A stretch of DNA of 64,000 bases from Allobosea sp. OK403 (lineage in GTDB: Bacteria; Pseudomonadota; Alphaproteobacteria; Rhizobiales; Beijerinckiaceae): NCBI RefSeq assembly GCF_900113835.1, contig NZ_FOQV01000017.1, positions 46,958 to 110,957 on the forward strand. Reading direction: 5' to 3'. A model generated the notes under the pieces. That model ran no database searches, was not told where the DNA came from, and was given only the letters and a program-made list of their open reading frames with translations. The translations under genes and the position numbers were made by a program. Numbering within the stretch: the stretch's first letter is position 1; the number at the start of each line of letters is the position of its first letter. Shown piece by piece: positions 34,275 through 43,421 of this stretch.

Positions 34275-35258
34275 ATGATCAACCGACGCAGCGTTCTGGC
34301 CGGGCTCGGCCTTGGCGGCTTCTCGGGCTCTGGGCCGCTGATGGCCCAGTCTCCCTGGCCGTCGCAGATCATCAGGCTCGTGGTGCCGTTCACGCCCGGC
34401 GGCAGCACGGATGTGCTGGCGCGCCTGATCGCCAACAAGCTCGAGCGCACGATCCCGGGCAAGGGCTTCGTGATCGAGAACCGTCCAGGTGCGGGCGGCA
34501 TGAACGCCGCCGGCCAGGTCGCAAAGGCAGAAGCCGACGGATACACGCTGATGATGGGCCATATCGGCACGCTGGCCTTCTCGCCCTCGCTCTATCCCAA
34601 CGTGCCCTACGACCCGGTGAAGGATTTCCAGCCGGTCGCGCTGGTCGCGATGCTGCCCAATGTGCTGGCGATCAATCCCAAGCTCCCGGTGAACAGTTTC
34701 CAGGAGTTCGTCGCCTATGCGAAGGCCAATCCCAGCAAGCTGAACTACAGCTCCGGCGGCCAGGGCAGCGCCGCCCATATCGCCGGCGCCTATCTCTGCT
34801 TCCGCGCGGGGATCGAGGCGGTGCATGTGCCTTATCGCGGCACCGCCCCCTCCGTGAGCGATCTCGTCGCCGGCTCGGTCGATTTCACGCTGACGGGCGG
34901 GCCGGCGGTGCTGCCTCTCGCCGAAGGGGGCCAGTTGAAGGTTCTGGCCGTCGCCAATCGCGACCGCGTCCCCTTCGCCCCGAACCTGCCCACCATCGCG
35001 GAGAGCGGCCTGCCCGGTTTCGAGGCGGTCCAGTGGTATGGCGTCGTCGCGCCGCGGCGCACGCCGATGGAGATCGTCACCCGGCTCAATCGCGAAATCA
35101 ACATCCTGCTCGGCGAACCGGAATTCTCTGCCGCGCTCATTCGCGACGGTGCGATCGCCCGGCCGGAGACGCCCGACGGCTTCGGCAAGCTGATTGCGTC
35201 CGAGCTCGTGCTGTGGCGCGACGTCATCACCAAAGCCCACATCACGGCTGGAGGTTGA
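34275..35258 (+). CDS. Tripartite tricarboxylate-type substrate-binding protein (TctC/Bug family)
   Basis: A 327-residue Bug-family periplasmic protein, with a signal sequence (INRRSVLAGLGLGGFSGSG, cleavage near LMAQ) and Bug landmarks IRLVVPFTPGGSTDVLAR, VIENRPGAGG, VPYRGTAP and LPTIAESGLPGFE. No TctA/TctB membrane partners are nearby, which is common for Bug proteins; they often act as extracytoplasmic receptors. It sits 31 bp after the LivJ-type gene and 4 bp before galD. The start at 34275 follows the purine-rich GGACAGGATC. Confidence 0.9.
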   Translation: MINRRSVLAGLGLGGFSGSGPLMAQSPWPSQIIRLVVPFTPGGSTDVLARLIANKLERTIPGKGFVIENRPGAGGMNAAGQVAKAEADGYTLMMGHIGTLAFSPSLYPNVPYDPVKDFQPVALVAMLPNVLAINPKLPVNSFQEFVAYAKANPSKLNYSSGGQGSAAHIAGAYLCFRAGIEAVHVPYRGTAPSVSDLVAGSVDFTLTGGPAVLPLAEGGQLKVLAVANRDRVPFAPNLPTIAESGLPGFEAVQWYGVVAPRRTPMEIVTRLNREINILLGEPEFSAALIRDGAIARPETPDGFGKLIASELVLWRDVITKAHITAGG

Positions 35259-35262
35259 AGCG

Positions 35263-36378
35263 ATGCAACGCGCGACCCCCTGCATGCTGATCCGCGGCGG
35301 CACCTCGAAGGGCGTCTATTTCCTCCGCGATGACCTGCCCACCGACCCAGCCGCGCGCGATGCGTTCCTGCTCGCGGTGATGGGCTCGCCGGACAAGCGC
35401 CAGATCGACGGGCTCGGCGGCGCGCATCCGCTGACCAGCAAGGTCGCGATCGTCTCACGCTCGAGCGAACCTGGCTGCGATATCGATTTCCTGTTCGCGC
35501 AGGTCGGCATCGAGACGGCCAAGGTCGACACGACGCCGAATTGCGGCAACATCCTCGCCGGCATCGGCCCCTTCGCCATCGCGCGCGGGCTCGTCACTGC
35601 TACGGGCGCGTCCACGATCGTGCGGGTCAGGACGCTGAACACCGGTACGATCGCCGATCTGGTGCTGGAGACGGCTGACGGCCAGGCGAATGCTGATGGC
35701 GATGCGCGCATCGACGGCGTGCCCGGCACCTCGGCGCCGATCAAGATCAGCTTCCTCGATACCGAAGGCTCGGTCTGCGGCGCCTTGCTTCCGACCGGAA
35801 ACGCCGTCGACATCGTCGATGGCGTCGAGGTCACGCTGATCGACAACGGTATGCCGGTCATCGTGCTGCGCGCGGCCGATGTCGGGCGCAGCGGCTATGA
35901 GCCGCGCGAGGTGCTGGACAAGGACACCGAGCTCAAGGCGCGGCTCGAACGTATTCGCCTCGCTGCCGGTCCCCTAATGAATCTCGGCGATGTCTCGGCG
36001 AAGGTCGTGCCCAAGATCGCACTGGTCGCGCCGCCGCGCGAAGGCGGCGCCATCGCGACGCGCAGCTTCATTCCCCATGAATGCCATGCCTCGATCGGTG
36101 TTTTTGCGGCCGTCACGGTCGCCACCGCTGCGGCCCTGCCCGGCTCGCCGGCTGCCTCAGTCGTCGCCATGCCGGCGGGGCGCGAACGCTCGATCTCGGT
36201 CGAGCATCCGACCGGTGAGTTCACCGTCCACCTGACCATGGGCGGCACTGCGGAGCGGCCGGTCGTCGAGCGGGCCGGATTGCTGCGCACCGCGCGCATC
36301 CTGATGGAAGGCACGGCCTTCGTGCCGGCGCGCACCGCCGAGCAGAACACGGGCGGCGCCCTCCGCGCTGCCGAATGA
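35263..36378 (+). CDS. galD: 4-oxalomesaconate tautomerase-like (PrpF/GalD family)
   Basis: A 371-residue PrpF-family isomerase. Start MQRATPCMLIRGGTSKGVYF is the hallmark of the family, followed by DGLGGAHPLTSKVAIV and PNCGNILAGIGPFA, which contains the proton-transfer cysteine. GalD interconverts the tautomers of 4-oxalomesaconate in gallate breakdown. The identification rests on the immediately following galB- and galC-like genes as well as the fold. Close alternatives are methylaconitate isomerase (PrpF) and LigU; the gene order favours GalD. Confidence 0.85.
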   Translation: MQRATPCMLIRGGTSKGVYFLRDDLPTDPAARDAFLLAVMGSPDKRQIDGLGGAHPLTSKVAIVSRSSEPGCDIDFLFAQVGIETAKVDTTPNCGNILAGIGPFAIARGLVTATGASTIVRVRTLNTGTIADLVLETADGQANADGDARIDGVPGTSAPIKISFLDTEGSVCGALLPTGNAVDIVDGVEVTLIDNGMPVIVLRAADVGRSGYEPREVLDKDTELKARLERIRLAAGPLMNLGDVSAKVVPKIALVAPPREGGAIATRSFIPHECHASIGVFAAVTVATAAALPGSPAASVVAMPAGRERSISVEHPTGEFTVHLTMGGTAERPVVERAGLLRTARILMEGTAFVPARTAEQNTGGALRAAE

Positions 36379-36404
36379 ACCCGAGACGAGAGGATTTTCG
36401 AGAT

Positions 36405-37130
36405 ATGTCGAGCCTGCAGAAGACAGGTCTGGTGATCACGGCTCATCCCGGCGATTTCGTCTGGCGGGCCGGCGGCGCGATCGCGCTCCATGCCAAGCGC
36501 GGCTTTCGCGTAAAAATCCTCTGCCTCTCCTATGGCGAGCGCGGCGAGAGCCAGTTCGCCTGGAAGAAGGCGGGCGTGAAGATGGAGGACGTCAAGGCGC
36601 AACGCCGCGACGAGGCGGAACGGGCCGCCGCGATCCTCGGCGCCGAGATCGAGTTCATGGATGCTGGCGACTACCCACTGCGCACCACCGAGGCGATGCT
36701 CGACCGCGCGATCGACATCTTCCACGAGCTTGGACCGAGCTTCGTGCTGACCCATGCCCTGGAAGACCCCTATAATGTCGACCATCCCGAGGCGACGCGC
36801 TTTGCCCAGGAGGCGCGGATCATCGCCCAGGCCGCCGGCCACAAGCCCGATCCGGAGCGGGCCTATGCCGCCCCGCCCCTCTTCCTGTTCGAACCGCACC
36901 AGCCCGAGCAGTGCAATTTCAAGCCGGACGTGATCCTCAACATCGACGAGGTCTGGGAGGCGAAGCGCCAGGCCTTCGAGATTCTCGCCGCCCAGAAACA
37001 TCTCTGGGAATACTACACCCGCGTGGCGCTGAACCGCGGCATGCAGGGCGGGCGCAATTCCGGCAAGGCCATGACCTATGGCGAAGCCTATCAGCGGCTC
37101 TTCCCCGAAGCGCTGGAGGCGCTGGCATGA
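36405..37130 (+). CDS. galB: 4-oxalomesaconate hydratase (GalB, PIG-L/LmbE family)
   Basis: A 241-residue PIG-L deacetylase-fold enzyme. The metal motif appears as AHPGDFVWRAGGAIALH (13-29), the variant found in GalB rather than HPDDE of true deacetylases; TRLEDPYNVDHPEAT-like (HALEDPYNVDHPEAT) supplies the other histidine. GalB adds water to 4-oxalomesaconate to give 4-carboxy-4-hydroxy-2-oxoadipate. The start at 36405 has GAGAGGA about ten bases upstream; the in-frame ATG at 36375, overlapping the galD stop, is the alternative. Overlaps galC by ATGA. Confidence 0.88.
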   Translation: MSSLQKTGLVITAHPGDFVWRAGGAIALHAKRGFRVKILCLSYGERGESQFAWKKAGVKMEDVKAQRRDEAERAAAILGAEIEFMDAGDYPLRTTEAMLDRAIDIFHELGPSFVLTHALEDPYNVDHPEATRFAQEARIIAQAAGHKPDPERAYAAPPLFLFEPHQPEQCNFKPDVILNIDEVWEAKRQAFEILAAQKHLWEYYTRVALNRGMQGGRNSGKAMTYGEAYQRLFPEALEALA

Positions 37131-37816
37131 CCCCCGTCGTCATTCGCACCAACAAGCGCGCCGCCGCATCCGACATCGCCGCTCTCGCCGAACTCGGCGT
37201 CTCCACCAGCCATGAGGCGATGGGGCGCAGCGGGCTGCTGAAGCCCTATATGCGGCCGATCTATCCAGGAGCCTTCATTGCCGGCTCCGCCGTCACCGTG
37301 CTGGCGCAGCCCGGCGACAACTGGATGATCCATGTCGCGATCGAGCAGGTGAAGCCGGGCGATGTCCTCGTCGTCGCCTGCACCACCGACAACACCGATG
37401 GCATGTTCGGCGACCTGCTTGCGACCTCGCTCAAGGCGCGGGGCGGTATCGGCCTCGTCATCGATGCCGGCGTGCGCGATGTCCGCGTGCTCACCGAAAT
37501 GGGCTTCCCGGTCTGGTCGCGGGCGATCTCGGCCAAGGGCACGGTCAAGGCGACGCCGGGCAGCGTCAATGTTCCCGTCATCTGCGCCGGCGCGCTCATC
37601 CATCCCGGCGATGTGATCGTCGCCGATGATGACGGCGTCGTCGTGGTGCCGCGCTTGGATGCAGCGACCGTCGCTGCCGCCGGGCGCAAGCGCGAGGCGA
37701 ATGAGGAGGAAAAGCGACGGCGCCTGGCCTCCGGTGAACTCGGCCTCGACATGTATGCGATGCGCGAGGGGCTGGCGAAGGCCGGTCTCGTCTATCGCGA
37801 CGACCCGGAAGGGTGA
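37127..37816 (+). CDS. galC: 4-carboxy-4-hydroxy-2-oxoadipate aldolase/oxaloacetate decarboxylase (GalC/LigK)
   Basis: A 229-residue RraA-fold class II aldolase (HMG/CHA aldolase). The active-site Arg117-Asp118 pair is in VIDAGVRDV, and GDLLATSLKARG (95-106) supplies the pyruvate- and metal-binding loop. It splits the GalB product into pyruvate and oxaloacetate and often decarboxylates oxaloacetate. ATG overlaps the galB stop; a LivH permease follows after 4 bp. The three-gene order galD-galB-galC makes the assignment strong. Confidence 0.9.
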   Translation: MTPVVIRTNKRAAASDIAALAELGVSTSHEAMGRSGLLKPYMRPIYPGAFIAGSAVTVLAQPGDNWMIHVAIEQVKPGDVLVVACTTDNTDGMFGDLLATSLKARGGIGLVIDAGVRDVRVLTEMGFPVWSRAISAKGTVKATPGSVNVPVICAGALIHPGDVIVADDDGVVVVPRLDAATVAAAGRKREANEEEKRRRLASGELGLDMYAMREGLAKAGLVYRDDPEG

Positions 37817-37820
37817 GGCC

Positions 37821-38675
37821 ATGCTGACGATCCTGTTTGACGGCGTGGCTTATGGGATGCTGCTGTTCATCCTGGCTTCGGGCCTGGCCGTGACGCTCGG
37901 CCTGATGAACTTCGTCAACCTGGCCCATGGCGCCTTCGCCATGGCCGGCGGCTATGTCACGGTCGTGCTGATGCAGCGCTACGATGTGCCCTTCGTCGCG
38001 ACGCTGCCCTTCGCCTTCCTGGTTCCGGCCGCCATCGGCGCTGTGCTCGAGCGGACGATCTACCGGCCGATGTATGCCAAGAGCCATCTCGACCAGGTGC
38101 TGTTCTCGATCGGCCTCGTCTTCATGGTGGTGGCGGCGGTCGACTACGTCATGGGCTCGCAGCAGCAGCTCATCCGCCTGCCGGCCTGGCTGCAGGGCCG
38201 CTTCGACATCGCCGGTATCGGCATCGGGCGCTACCGCAGCTTCGTGATCGCGATCTGCATCGTCCTGACCATCGCACTCCAATATGTGCTGGTGCGCACG
38301 CGCTTCGGCAGCCGCTTGCGCGCGGCGGTCGACGACCAGCAGGTGGCGCGCGGGCTCGGCGTCAATGTCGGCGTGATCTTCTCGCTGACCTTCGCCGTCG
38401 GCTCGGGCCTTGCCGGGCTCGGCGGAGCGCTCGGGGTCGAGATGCTCGGGCTCGACCCGACCTTTCCGCTCAAATTCATGATCTATTTCCTGATCGTCGT
38501 GACCGTGGGCGGCCGCTCGAGCCTGATCGGGCCCTTCACCGCTGCGCTGCTGATCGGCATCGTCGATGTCGCCGGCAAATACTATGTGCCCCAGCTCGGC
38601 GCCTTCCTGATCTACGCCCTGATGGTCGCGGTGCTGTTCCTGCGCCCGCAAGGCCTGTTCGCGGTGGCGCGATGA
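37821..38675 (+). CDS. livH: Branched-chain amino acid-type ABC permease LivH
   Basis: A 284-residue inner-membrane permease of the LivH family, with LGLMNFVNLAHGAFAMAGGY near the N-terminus and GSGLAGLGGALG-like turns before the ATPase-docking loop. It starts 4 bp after galC and its stop overlaps livM. Together with livM, livG, livF and the binding protein at 33065 it forms one importer, here split by the catabolic genes. Confidence 0.92.
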   Translation: MLTILFDGVAYGMLLFILASGLAVTLGLMNFVNLAHGAFAMAGGYVTVVLMQRYDVPFVATLPFAFLVPAAIGAVLERTIYRPMYAKSHLDQVLFSIGLVFMVVAAVDYVMGSQQQLIRLPAWLQGRFDIAGIGIGRYRSFVIAICIVLTIALQYVLVRTRFGSRLRAAVDDQQVARGLGVNVGVIFSLTFAVGSGLAGLGGALGVEMLGLDPTFPLKFMIYFLIVVTVGGRSSLIGPFTAALLIGIVDVAGKYYVPQLGAFLIYALMVAVLFLRPQGLFAVAR

Positions 38676-39697
38676 CCATGGCTCTCGACACGCCGCGTCC
38701 GGCGCTAACGGATCTGGTCGGCAAGACCCTGTCGCGGCGGCGACGCTGGAAACTGGGCGAGGTCGTCTTCTGGGGCCTCACGGCCGCTGCCCCCTTCATG
38801 CTCCCGCGCGGCATGCTGCTCCTGAACGAGGTCGCGATCCTAGCGCTGTTTGCCTTGTCGCTCGACCTCATCCTCGGCTTCGCCGGCATCGTCTCGCTCG
38901 GCCATGCCGCCTTCCTCGGCGCGGGCGCCTATGCGGCCGGGCTCTTCGCCCTGCATGTCAATGCCGATCCGTTGACGGGGCTCGTCGTGGCCGTGCTCGC
39001 AGCGGCTCTGCTTGGATTTCTCACGAGCTTCCTCGTCCTGCGCGGCACCGATCTGACACGGCTGATGGTGACGCTGGGCGTTGCCCTGCTGCTGTTCGAA
39101 CTTGCCAACAGCTTCAGCACGATCACGGGCGGCGCCGATGGCCTGCAGGGCATCAGCATGGGCCCCTTGCTCGGGCTGTTCCCCTTCGATCTGCAGGGGC
39201 GGACCGCCTATCTCTATTCGCTGTCGGTCTTGTTCGTCCTGTTCCTGGCGGCGCGGCGGATGATGGCCTCCCCCTTCGGCCTGTCGCTGCGCGCGATCCG
39301 CGACAACCCGCTGCGCGCCTCGGCGACAGGCGTCGCGATCAACGGCCGGATCGTGATGGTCTATACGATCGCGGCCGCCTATGCCGGCGCTGCCGGCGCG
39401 CTGATGGCCCAGACGACGCAGTTCGTCTCGCTCGACGTATTGGAGTTCCACCGCTCGGCCGATCTGATGCTCGTCGTCATCATCGGCGGCGCCGGCTGGC
39501 TCTATGGCGGCATCATCGGCGCGATCCTGTTCAAGGTGCTGCAGGACGCGATTTCGCTGGCGACACCGCAATACTGGCAGTTCTGGATCGGCCTCCTGCT
39601 GGTCGTCTTCGTGCTCGGCGGCCGGGAGATCCTCCACGACCTGCTGGCCAGGTCGCGCGCAGCGCTTGCGAAACGCATCTCGCGGAGAGCGCCATGA
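38672..39697 (+). CDS. livM: Branched-chain amino acid-type ABC permease LivM
   Basis: A 341-residue LivM-family permease with the family pattern LDLILGFAGIVSLGHAAFLG and, further on, LRAIRDNPLRASATGV, the ATPase contact. The ATG overlaps the livH stop; a second in-frame ATG two codons later is possible. About 45 N-terminal residues before the first membrane segment are polar, which is normal for LivM. Confidence 0.92.
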   Translation: MTMALDTPRPALTDLVGKTLSRRRRWKLGEVVFWGLTAAAPFMLPRGMLLLNEVAILALFALSLDLILGFAGIVSLGHAAFLGAGAYAAGLFALHVNADPLTGLVVAVLAAALLGFLTSFLVLRGTDLTRLMVTLGVALLLFELANSFSTITGGADGLQGISMGPLLGLFPFDLQGRTAYLYSLSVLFVLFLAARRMMASPFGLSLRAIRDNPLRASATGVAINGRIVMVYTIAAAYAGAAGALMAQTTQFVSLDVLEFHRSADLMLVVIIGGAGWLYGGIIGAILFKVLQDAISLATPQYWQFWIGLLLVVFVLGGREILHDLLARSRAALAKRISRRAP

Positions 39698-40449
39698 CTG
39701 CGCCGGCGCTCCAGACCATCGGGTTAGTCAAGCGTTTCGGCGGGATCGTCGCGACCAATGACGTCTCGCTCACGATCGAGCGCGGCGCCCGCCACGCGCT
39801 GATCGGCCCCAACGGCGCCGGCAAGACGACACTCGTCAACCAGCTCACCGGCGTACTCAAGCCCAGCGAAGGCAGGATCCTGCTGGAGGGGCGCGACATC
39901 ACCACGGCCAAGCCGGAAGCGCGCGTGCGCCTGGGCATGAGCCGGACCTTCCAGATCAACCAGCTCTTCCAGTCGATGACGGCGCTCGACATGCTGCTGC
40001 TCGTCCTCTGCGAGCAGAGGAATCTCGGGCTCAAGCTCTGGCAGAAGCTCGATAAGAGCGGCGATCTGGCGCGGGAGGCGGCTGCGATCGCCGAGCGCTT
40101 CCGGCTCGATGACGTGATCGGAGAGCCGATCGCGACCTTGCCCTATGGCAAGCAGCGGCAGCTCGAGATCGCGGCCGCCTTCGCCGCCCGGCCGCGCGTG
40201 CTCCTGCTCGACGAACCGGCAGCCGGCGTGCCGGAGGCGGAACGGCGCGATCTGCTCGCAACCGTCGCCGATCTTCCCGCCGATGTCAGCGTGCTCCTGA
40301 TCGAGCACGACATGGACCTCGTCTTCCGCTTCGCGACCCGCATCACCGTGCTCGTCAACGGCACGGTCATCACTGAGGGAACACCGGCCGCCATCGCGAC
40401 CGATCCCGCCGTGCGCGCGGCCTATCTCGGGGAGAGCCTCGATGCCTGA
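39694..40449 (+). CDS. livG: Branched-chain amino acid-type ABC ATPase LivG
   Basis: A 251-residue ATPase with Walker A GPNGAGKTT (38-46), the LivG-type signature LPYGKQRQLEIA in place of LSGGQ, Walker B VLLLDEPAAGVP and the H-loop IEHDMD. The protein ends in a BCA_ABC_TP-like tail (GTPAAIATDPAVRAAYLG). Overlaps livM and livF. Confidence 0.93.
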   Translation: MTAPALQTIGLVKRFGGIVATNDVSLTIERGARHALIGPNGAGKTTLVNQLTGVLKPSEGRILLEGRDITTAKPEARVRLGMSRTFQINQLFQSMTALDMLLLVLCEQRNLGLKLWQKLDKSGDLAREAAAIAERFRLDDVIGEPIATLPYGKQRQLEIAAAFAARPRVLLLDEPAAGVPEAERRDLLATVADLPADVSVLLIEHDMDLVFRFATRITVLVNGTVITEGTPAAIATDPAVRAAYLGESLDA

Positions 40450-41179
40450 CCTCTTCTCCATCACCGGCCTGTGCGCGGGCTATGGCGAGGCGGCGATCCT
40501 GCATGATGTCAGCGTCTCGCTCGGTGAGGGCCGCTCGCTCGCGCTGCTCGGCCGCAACGGCGTCGGCAAGACCAGCCTGATCAACAGCATCGTCGGCATC
40601 ACCCGCCGGACGGCGGGCGAGATCAATCTCGGCGGCGTTGCGCTGACGCGGCTGAAGCCCGAGCGCCGGGCGCTGGCCGGCATCGGCTGGGTGCCGCAGG
40701 AGCGCAACATCTTCCGCTCCCTGACCGTGACCGAGAACCTGACGGCCGTCGCCCTGCCTGGCCCCTGGACGCCGGAGCGCGTCTTCGCGATGTTCCCGCG
40801 CCTGGCCGAGCGCAAGCGCAATCTCGGTCACCAGCTGTCCGGCGGCGAGCAGCAGATGCTGGCGATCGGCCGCGCGCTCGTGCTGAACCCGAAGCTTCTC
40901 CTGCTCGACGAGCCGACCGAAGGCCTGGCGCCGATCATCGTCGAGGAACTGCTCAGGGCGTTGAAGCGGATCTTCATGGAAGAGAGGATTTCAGGGATCA
41001 TCGTCGAGCAGCATGCCCAGAAGATCCTCAAGATGACCGACGACGCCATCATCATCGAGCGCGGGCGGGTGGTTCATGCAGCGCCCAGCGCGACGCTGCT
41101 CGCCGACCCCGCCACGCTGCAGCGCTATCTCGGCGTCACGCATCAGGCCGGGCCGCCACCGTCCGATCGCGCGGCCTAA
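40442..41179 (+). CDS. livF: Branched-chain amino acid-type ABC ATPase LivF
   Basis: A 245-residue ATPase with Walker A GRNGVGKTS (37-45), signature LSGGEQQM, Walker B LLLLDEPTEGLAP and VEQHAQ as the H-loop, all typical of LivF. It overlaps livG by eight bases and completes the LivHMGF set. Confidence 0.93.
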   Translation: MPDLFSITGLCAGYGEAAILHDVSVSLGEGRSLALLGRNGVGKTSLINSIVGITRRTAGEINLGGVALTRLKPERRALAGIGWVPQERNIFRSLTVTENLTAVALPGPWTPERVFAMFPRLAERKRNLGHQLSGGEQQMLAIGRALVLNPKLLLLDEPTEGLAPIIVEELLRALKRIFMEERISGIIVEQHAQKILKMTDDAIIIERGRVVHAAPSATLLADPATLQRYLGVTHQAGPPPSDRAA

Positions 41180-41266
41180 GCGCTTCCAATCACAACCACC
41201 AGCTCGAACGGGCATGACCCAAAAGCAGGCCGCATCGACGGCCAAAGAATAGCGGGAGCAGACGCC

Positions 41267-42232
41267 ATGAAGCCGGAACCGATCCACGACATCGCCCATC
41301 TCGCGCATGTCGAACTCCTGACCGACAAGCCCGAAGCCAGCCTCGACTTCTTCGTCAATGTCTACGGCCTGACCGAAGCCGGCCGCGAGGGCGACAGCGT
41401 CTATCTGCGGGCCTGGGACGATTACGAGTTCCACACGCTCAAGCTGACCGCATCGAACACCACCGGCGTCGGCCATATCGGCTACCGCGCCGCGAGCGAG
41501 CAGGCTTTGCTGCGGCGGGTCGAAGCGATCGAGGCGCTCGGCGCCGGCATCGGCTGGGTCGAGGGCGATCTCGGCCATGGCCGCGCCTTCCGTTTCCGCG
41601 ATCCGGACGACCACATCTTCGAGATCTATTTCGACACGCACAAATATGTCGCGCCGCCCGCGGAAAGGCCGGCCCTGAAGAACCAGCCGCAGCGCAACCA
41701 TGGCCGGGGCTGCGCCGTGCGCCGGCTCGACCATCTCAACCTGCTGGCGCGTGACGTCGCCGCGATCCGGGATTTCCTGCCGAAAGCGCTGGGCAGCCGC
41801 GTCACCGAGCAGATCGTGCTCGATTCAGGCGAGGTCGGCGGCTGCTGGTTCACGGTCAACAACAAGAGCTACGACATCGCCTATACGCGCGACCACACCG
41901 ACAGCCTGGGCCGCTTCCACCATGTCACCTATGCGGTCGACCAGCGCGAGCATGTGCTGGAGGCCGCCGATATCTTTCTCGAGAACGGCGTCTTCATCGA
42001 AACCGGGCCGCATAAGCATGCGGTCCAGCAGACCTTCTTCCTCTATGCCTATGAGCCGGCCGGCAACCGTGTCGAGATCGCCAATGCCGGCGCGCGCCTG
42101 ATCCTCGATCCAGACTGGCAGACCGTGACCTGGACCGAGACCGAGCGGAAGAAGGGGCAGGCCTGGGGACTGAAGACGATCGAGAGCTTCCACACCCATG
42201 GCACCCCGCCCGTGCCGACAGCGGGGCATTGA
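41267..42232 (+). CDS. VOC-family extradiol ring-cleavage dioxygenase (catechol 2,3-dioxygenase-like)
   Basis: A 321-residue two-domain vicinal-oxygen-chelate protein resembling type I extradiol dioxygenases. The likely iron ligands are His156 (RRLDHLNLL), His219 (FHHVTYAVD) and Glu270 (AGNRVEIAN), and the active-site His/Tyr cluster is seen in GPHKHAVQQTFFLYAYEP (247-264). It would cleave a catechol-type ring next to the hydroxyls. GGGAG precedes the ATG. Located directly after the Gal/Liv genes, it is the only ring-cleaving enzyme in the cluster; the classical gallate dioxygenase (LigB-type) is absent from this window. The aromatic substrate is unknown. Confidence 0.87.
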   Translation: MKPEPIHDIAHLAHVELLTDKPEASLDFFVNVYGLTEAGREGDSVYLRAWDDYEFHTLKLTASNTTGVGHIGYRAASEQALLRRVEAIEALGAGIGWVEGDLGHGRAFRFRDPDDHIFEIYFDTHKYVAPPAERPALKNQPQRNHGRGCAVRRLDHLNLLARDVAAIRDFLPKALGSRVTEQIVLDSGEVGGCWFTVNNKSYDIAYTRDHTDSLGRFHHVTYAVDQREHVLEAADIFLENGVFIETGPHKHAVQQTFFLYAYEPAGNRVEIANAGARLILDPDWQTVTWTETERKKGQAWGLKTIESFHTHGTPPVPTAGH

Positions 42233-42373
42233 TCCGGTCTGTTCGATCTCTGGAACGTCGCCCCGGGATGCCGCGCCCCTGCCTTGTTTGAGTGGCTCTT
42301 CCGCAGGCGACAGCGGTTCCACCGAGTGCGGTGGCTCCGGCTGCCTGGCTTTGCTTCGGCGCGAGATGGATCG

Positions 42374-42994
42374 ATGGACGGACAAATCACGGCTGTGCTC
42401 GAGGCCTATCATGCACGGATGCAGGAAGAGATCGGGACGAGGCAGGCCGCGTCGCAGGCCGGCCTCAAGGATGCCCTGCGCGATCAGTTCCTGCTTTCCG
42501 TGGGGCCGGAGAGCGGGCAACTCATCAACATCCTGGCGCGCAGCCTGAAGGCGCCGAATATCCTCGAACTGGGGACCTCCTATGGCTATTCGACCATCTG
42601 GCTGGCCGAAGCGGCGCGCTCGGCCGGCGGGCGGCTGACGACGATGGAGCTGCACGACTACAAGGCAGCCCATGCGCGCGACATGGCGGGACAGGCCGGG
42701 CTGGCCGAGCATGTCGACTTCAAGGTCGGCGATGCCGTGCAGATGATCACCGAGCTTTCAGGCGGGATCGATTTCGTGCTGATCGATCTCTGGAAGGAGT
42801 TCTACCTGCCGTGCCTGGAGGCGTTCTACCCCAAGCTCAATCCCGGCGCGATCATCGTCGCGGACAACATCATCCGGCCGGGCAAGGATGGCGCCCTGCG
42901 CTATGTCGAGGCCGTGCGCGCCAAGCCCGGCATGACCAGCATCCTGCTGCCGGTCGGAGCTGGGCTGGAGGTCAGCCGCTTCGACAGGCCGTAG
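42374..42994 (+). CDS. Class I SAM-dependent O-methyltransferase
   Basis: A 206-residue member of the catechol/caffeoyl-CoA-type O-methyltransferase family (Methyltransf_24/3). The SAM motif ILELGTSYGYSTIWLAEA and the acidic LTTMELHDYK are clear; FVLIDLWKEFY and IIVADNIIRPG are the following family blocks. The start is uncertain: the open frame reaches a TTG at 42284, but the ATG at 42374 (MDGQITAVLEAYHARM) begins where family similarity should begin. Standing next to the extradiol dioxygenase, it may methylate or balance a catechol, though it may be unrelated. Confidence 0.82.
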   Translation: MDGQITAVLEAYHARMQEEIGTRQAASQAGLKDALRDQFLLSVGPESGQLINILARSLKAPNILELGTSYGYSTIWLAEAARSAGGRLTTMELHDYKAAHARDMAGQAGLAEHVDFKVGDAVQMITELSGGIDFVLIDLWKEFYLPCLEAFYPKLNPGAIIVADNIIRPGKDGALRYVEAVRAKPGMTSILLPVGAGLEVSRFDRP

Positions 42995-43049
42995 CCGCCA
43001 GGCACGCGTCGATGATCGGGCGACGCGCGGCTGCTCTCAACCTTGGCCC

Positions 43050-43367
43050 TCAATCCTGCCACTCGAAGCGCAGCGGCGCCTCGCGGAAGGCGAAGCGGTC
43101 GAGATGGCTTGCGACGACGCCTTTCAGTGCTGCGAGCTGCTCGGGCACGCTGGCCTCGATGCGGCATGCGAGATTGTCGTCATGGGCCTGCAGGTCGAGC
43201 GTGGCGTCGCCGGGCCAATCCGCGCCGCGTACGTCTCGCGGAAAGGTCACGCGCCCCATTTGAGGCGTGAACGTGACCTCGAGATTATGGCTCCAATGCT
43301 TGCAAAGCTGCTGGAGATAGCGGCTGCCATTTTCGGTCGGCACGCGCGCGATGCTGGAAACAGTCAT
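43050..43367 (-). CDS. DUF2218 domain-containing protein
   Basis: A 105-residue protein matching the DUF2218 pattern: SIARVPTENGSRYLQQLCKHWSHN at the start, then FPRDVRGADWPGDATLDL and a C-terminal FAFREAPLRFEWQD. A strong ribosome site AGGAGAG precedes the ATG. It lies 54 bp after the PadR gene on the same strand. DUF2218 domains often accompany or are fused to siderophore-interacting ferric reductases, so a role in iron or metal handling under the PadR regulator is likely but unproven. Confidence 0.85.
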   Translation of the reverse strand: MTVSSIARVPTENGSRYLQQLCKHWSHNLEVTFTPQMGRVTFPRDVRGADWPGDATLDLQAHDDNLACRIEASVPEQLAALKGVVASHLDRFAFREAPLRFEWQD

Positions 43368-43421
43368 GGTCTCTCCTGAGTGGGAGCGGGCGCGATGGGC
43401 AGCCCGCCCGGGCTTCCCTCT

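Noticed and set aside
33047..34570. 507-codon open frame on the minus strand
   Set aside because: It is antisense to two well-supported binding-protein genes and no domain can be seen in it.
36375..36404. Earlier ATG for galB overlapping the galD stop
   Set aside because: Translational coupling is possible, but the GAGAGGA site fits the ATG at 36405 and the extra ten residues do not resemble the GalB N-terminus. It is kept only as an alternative.
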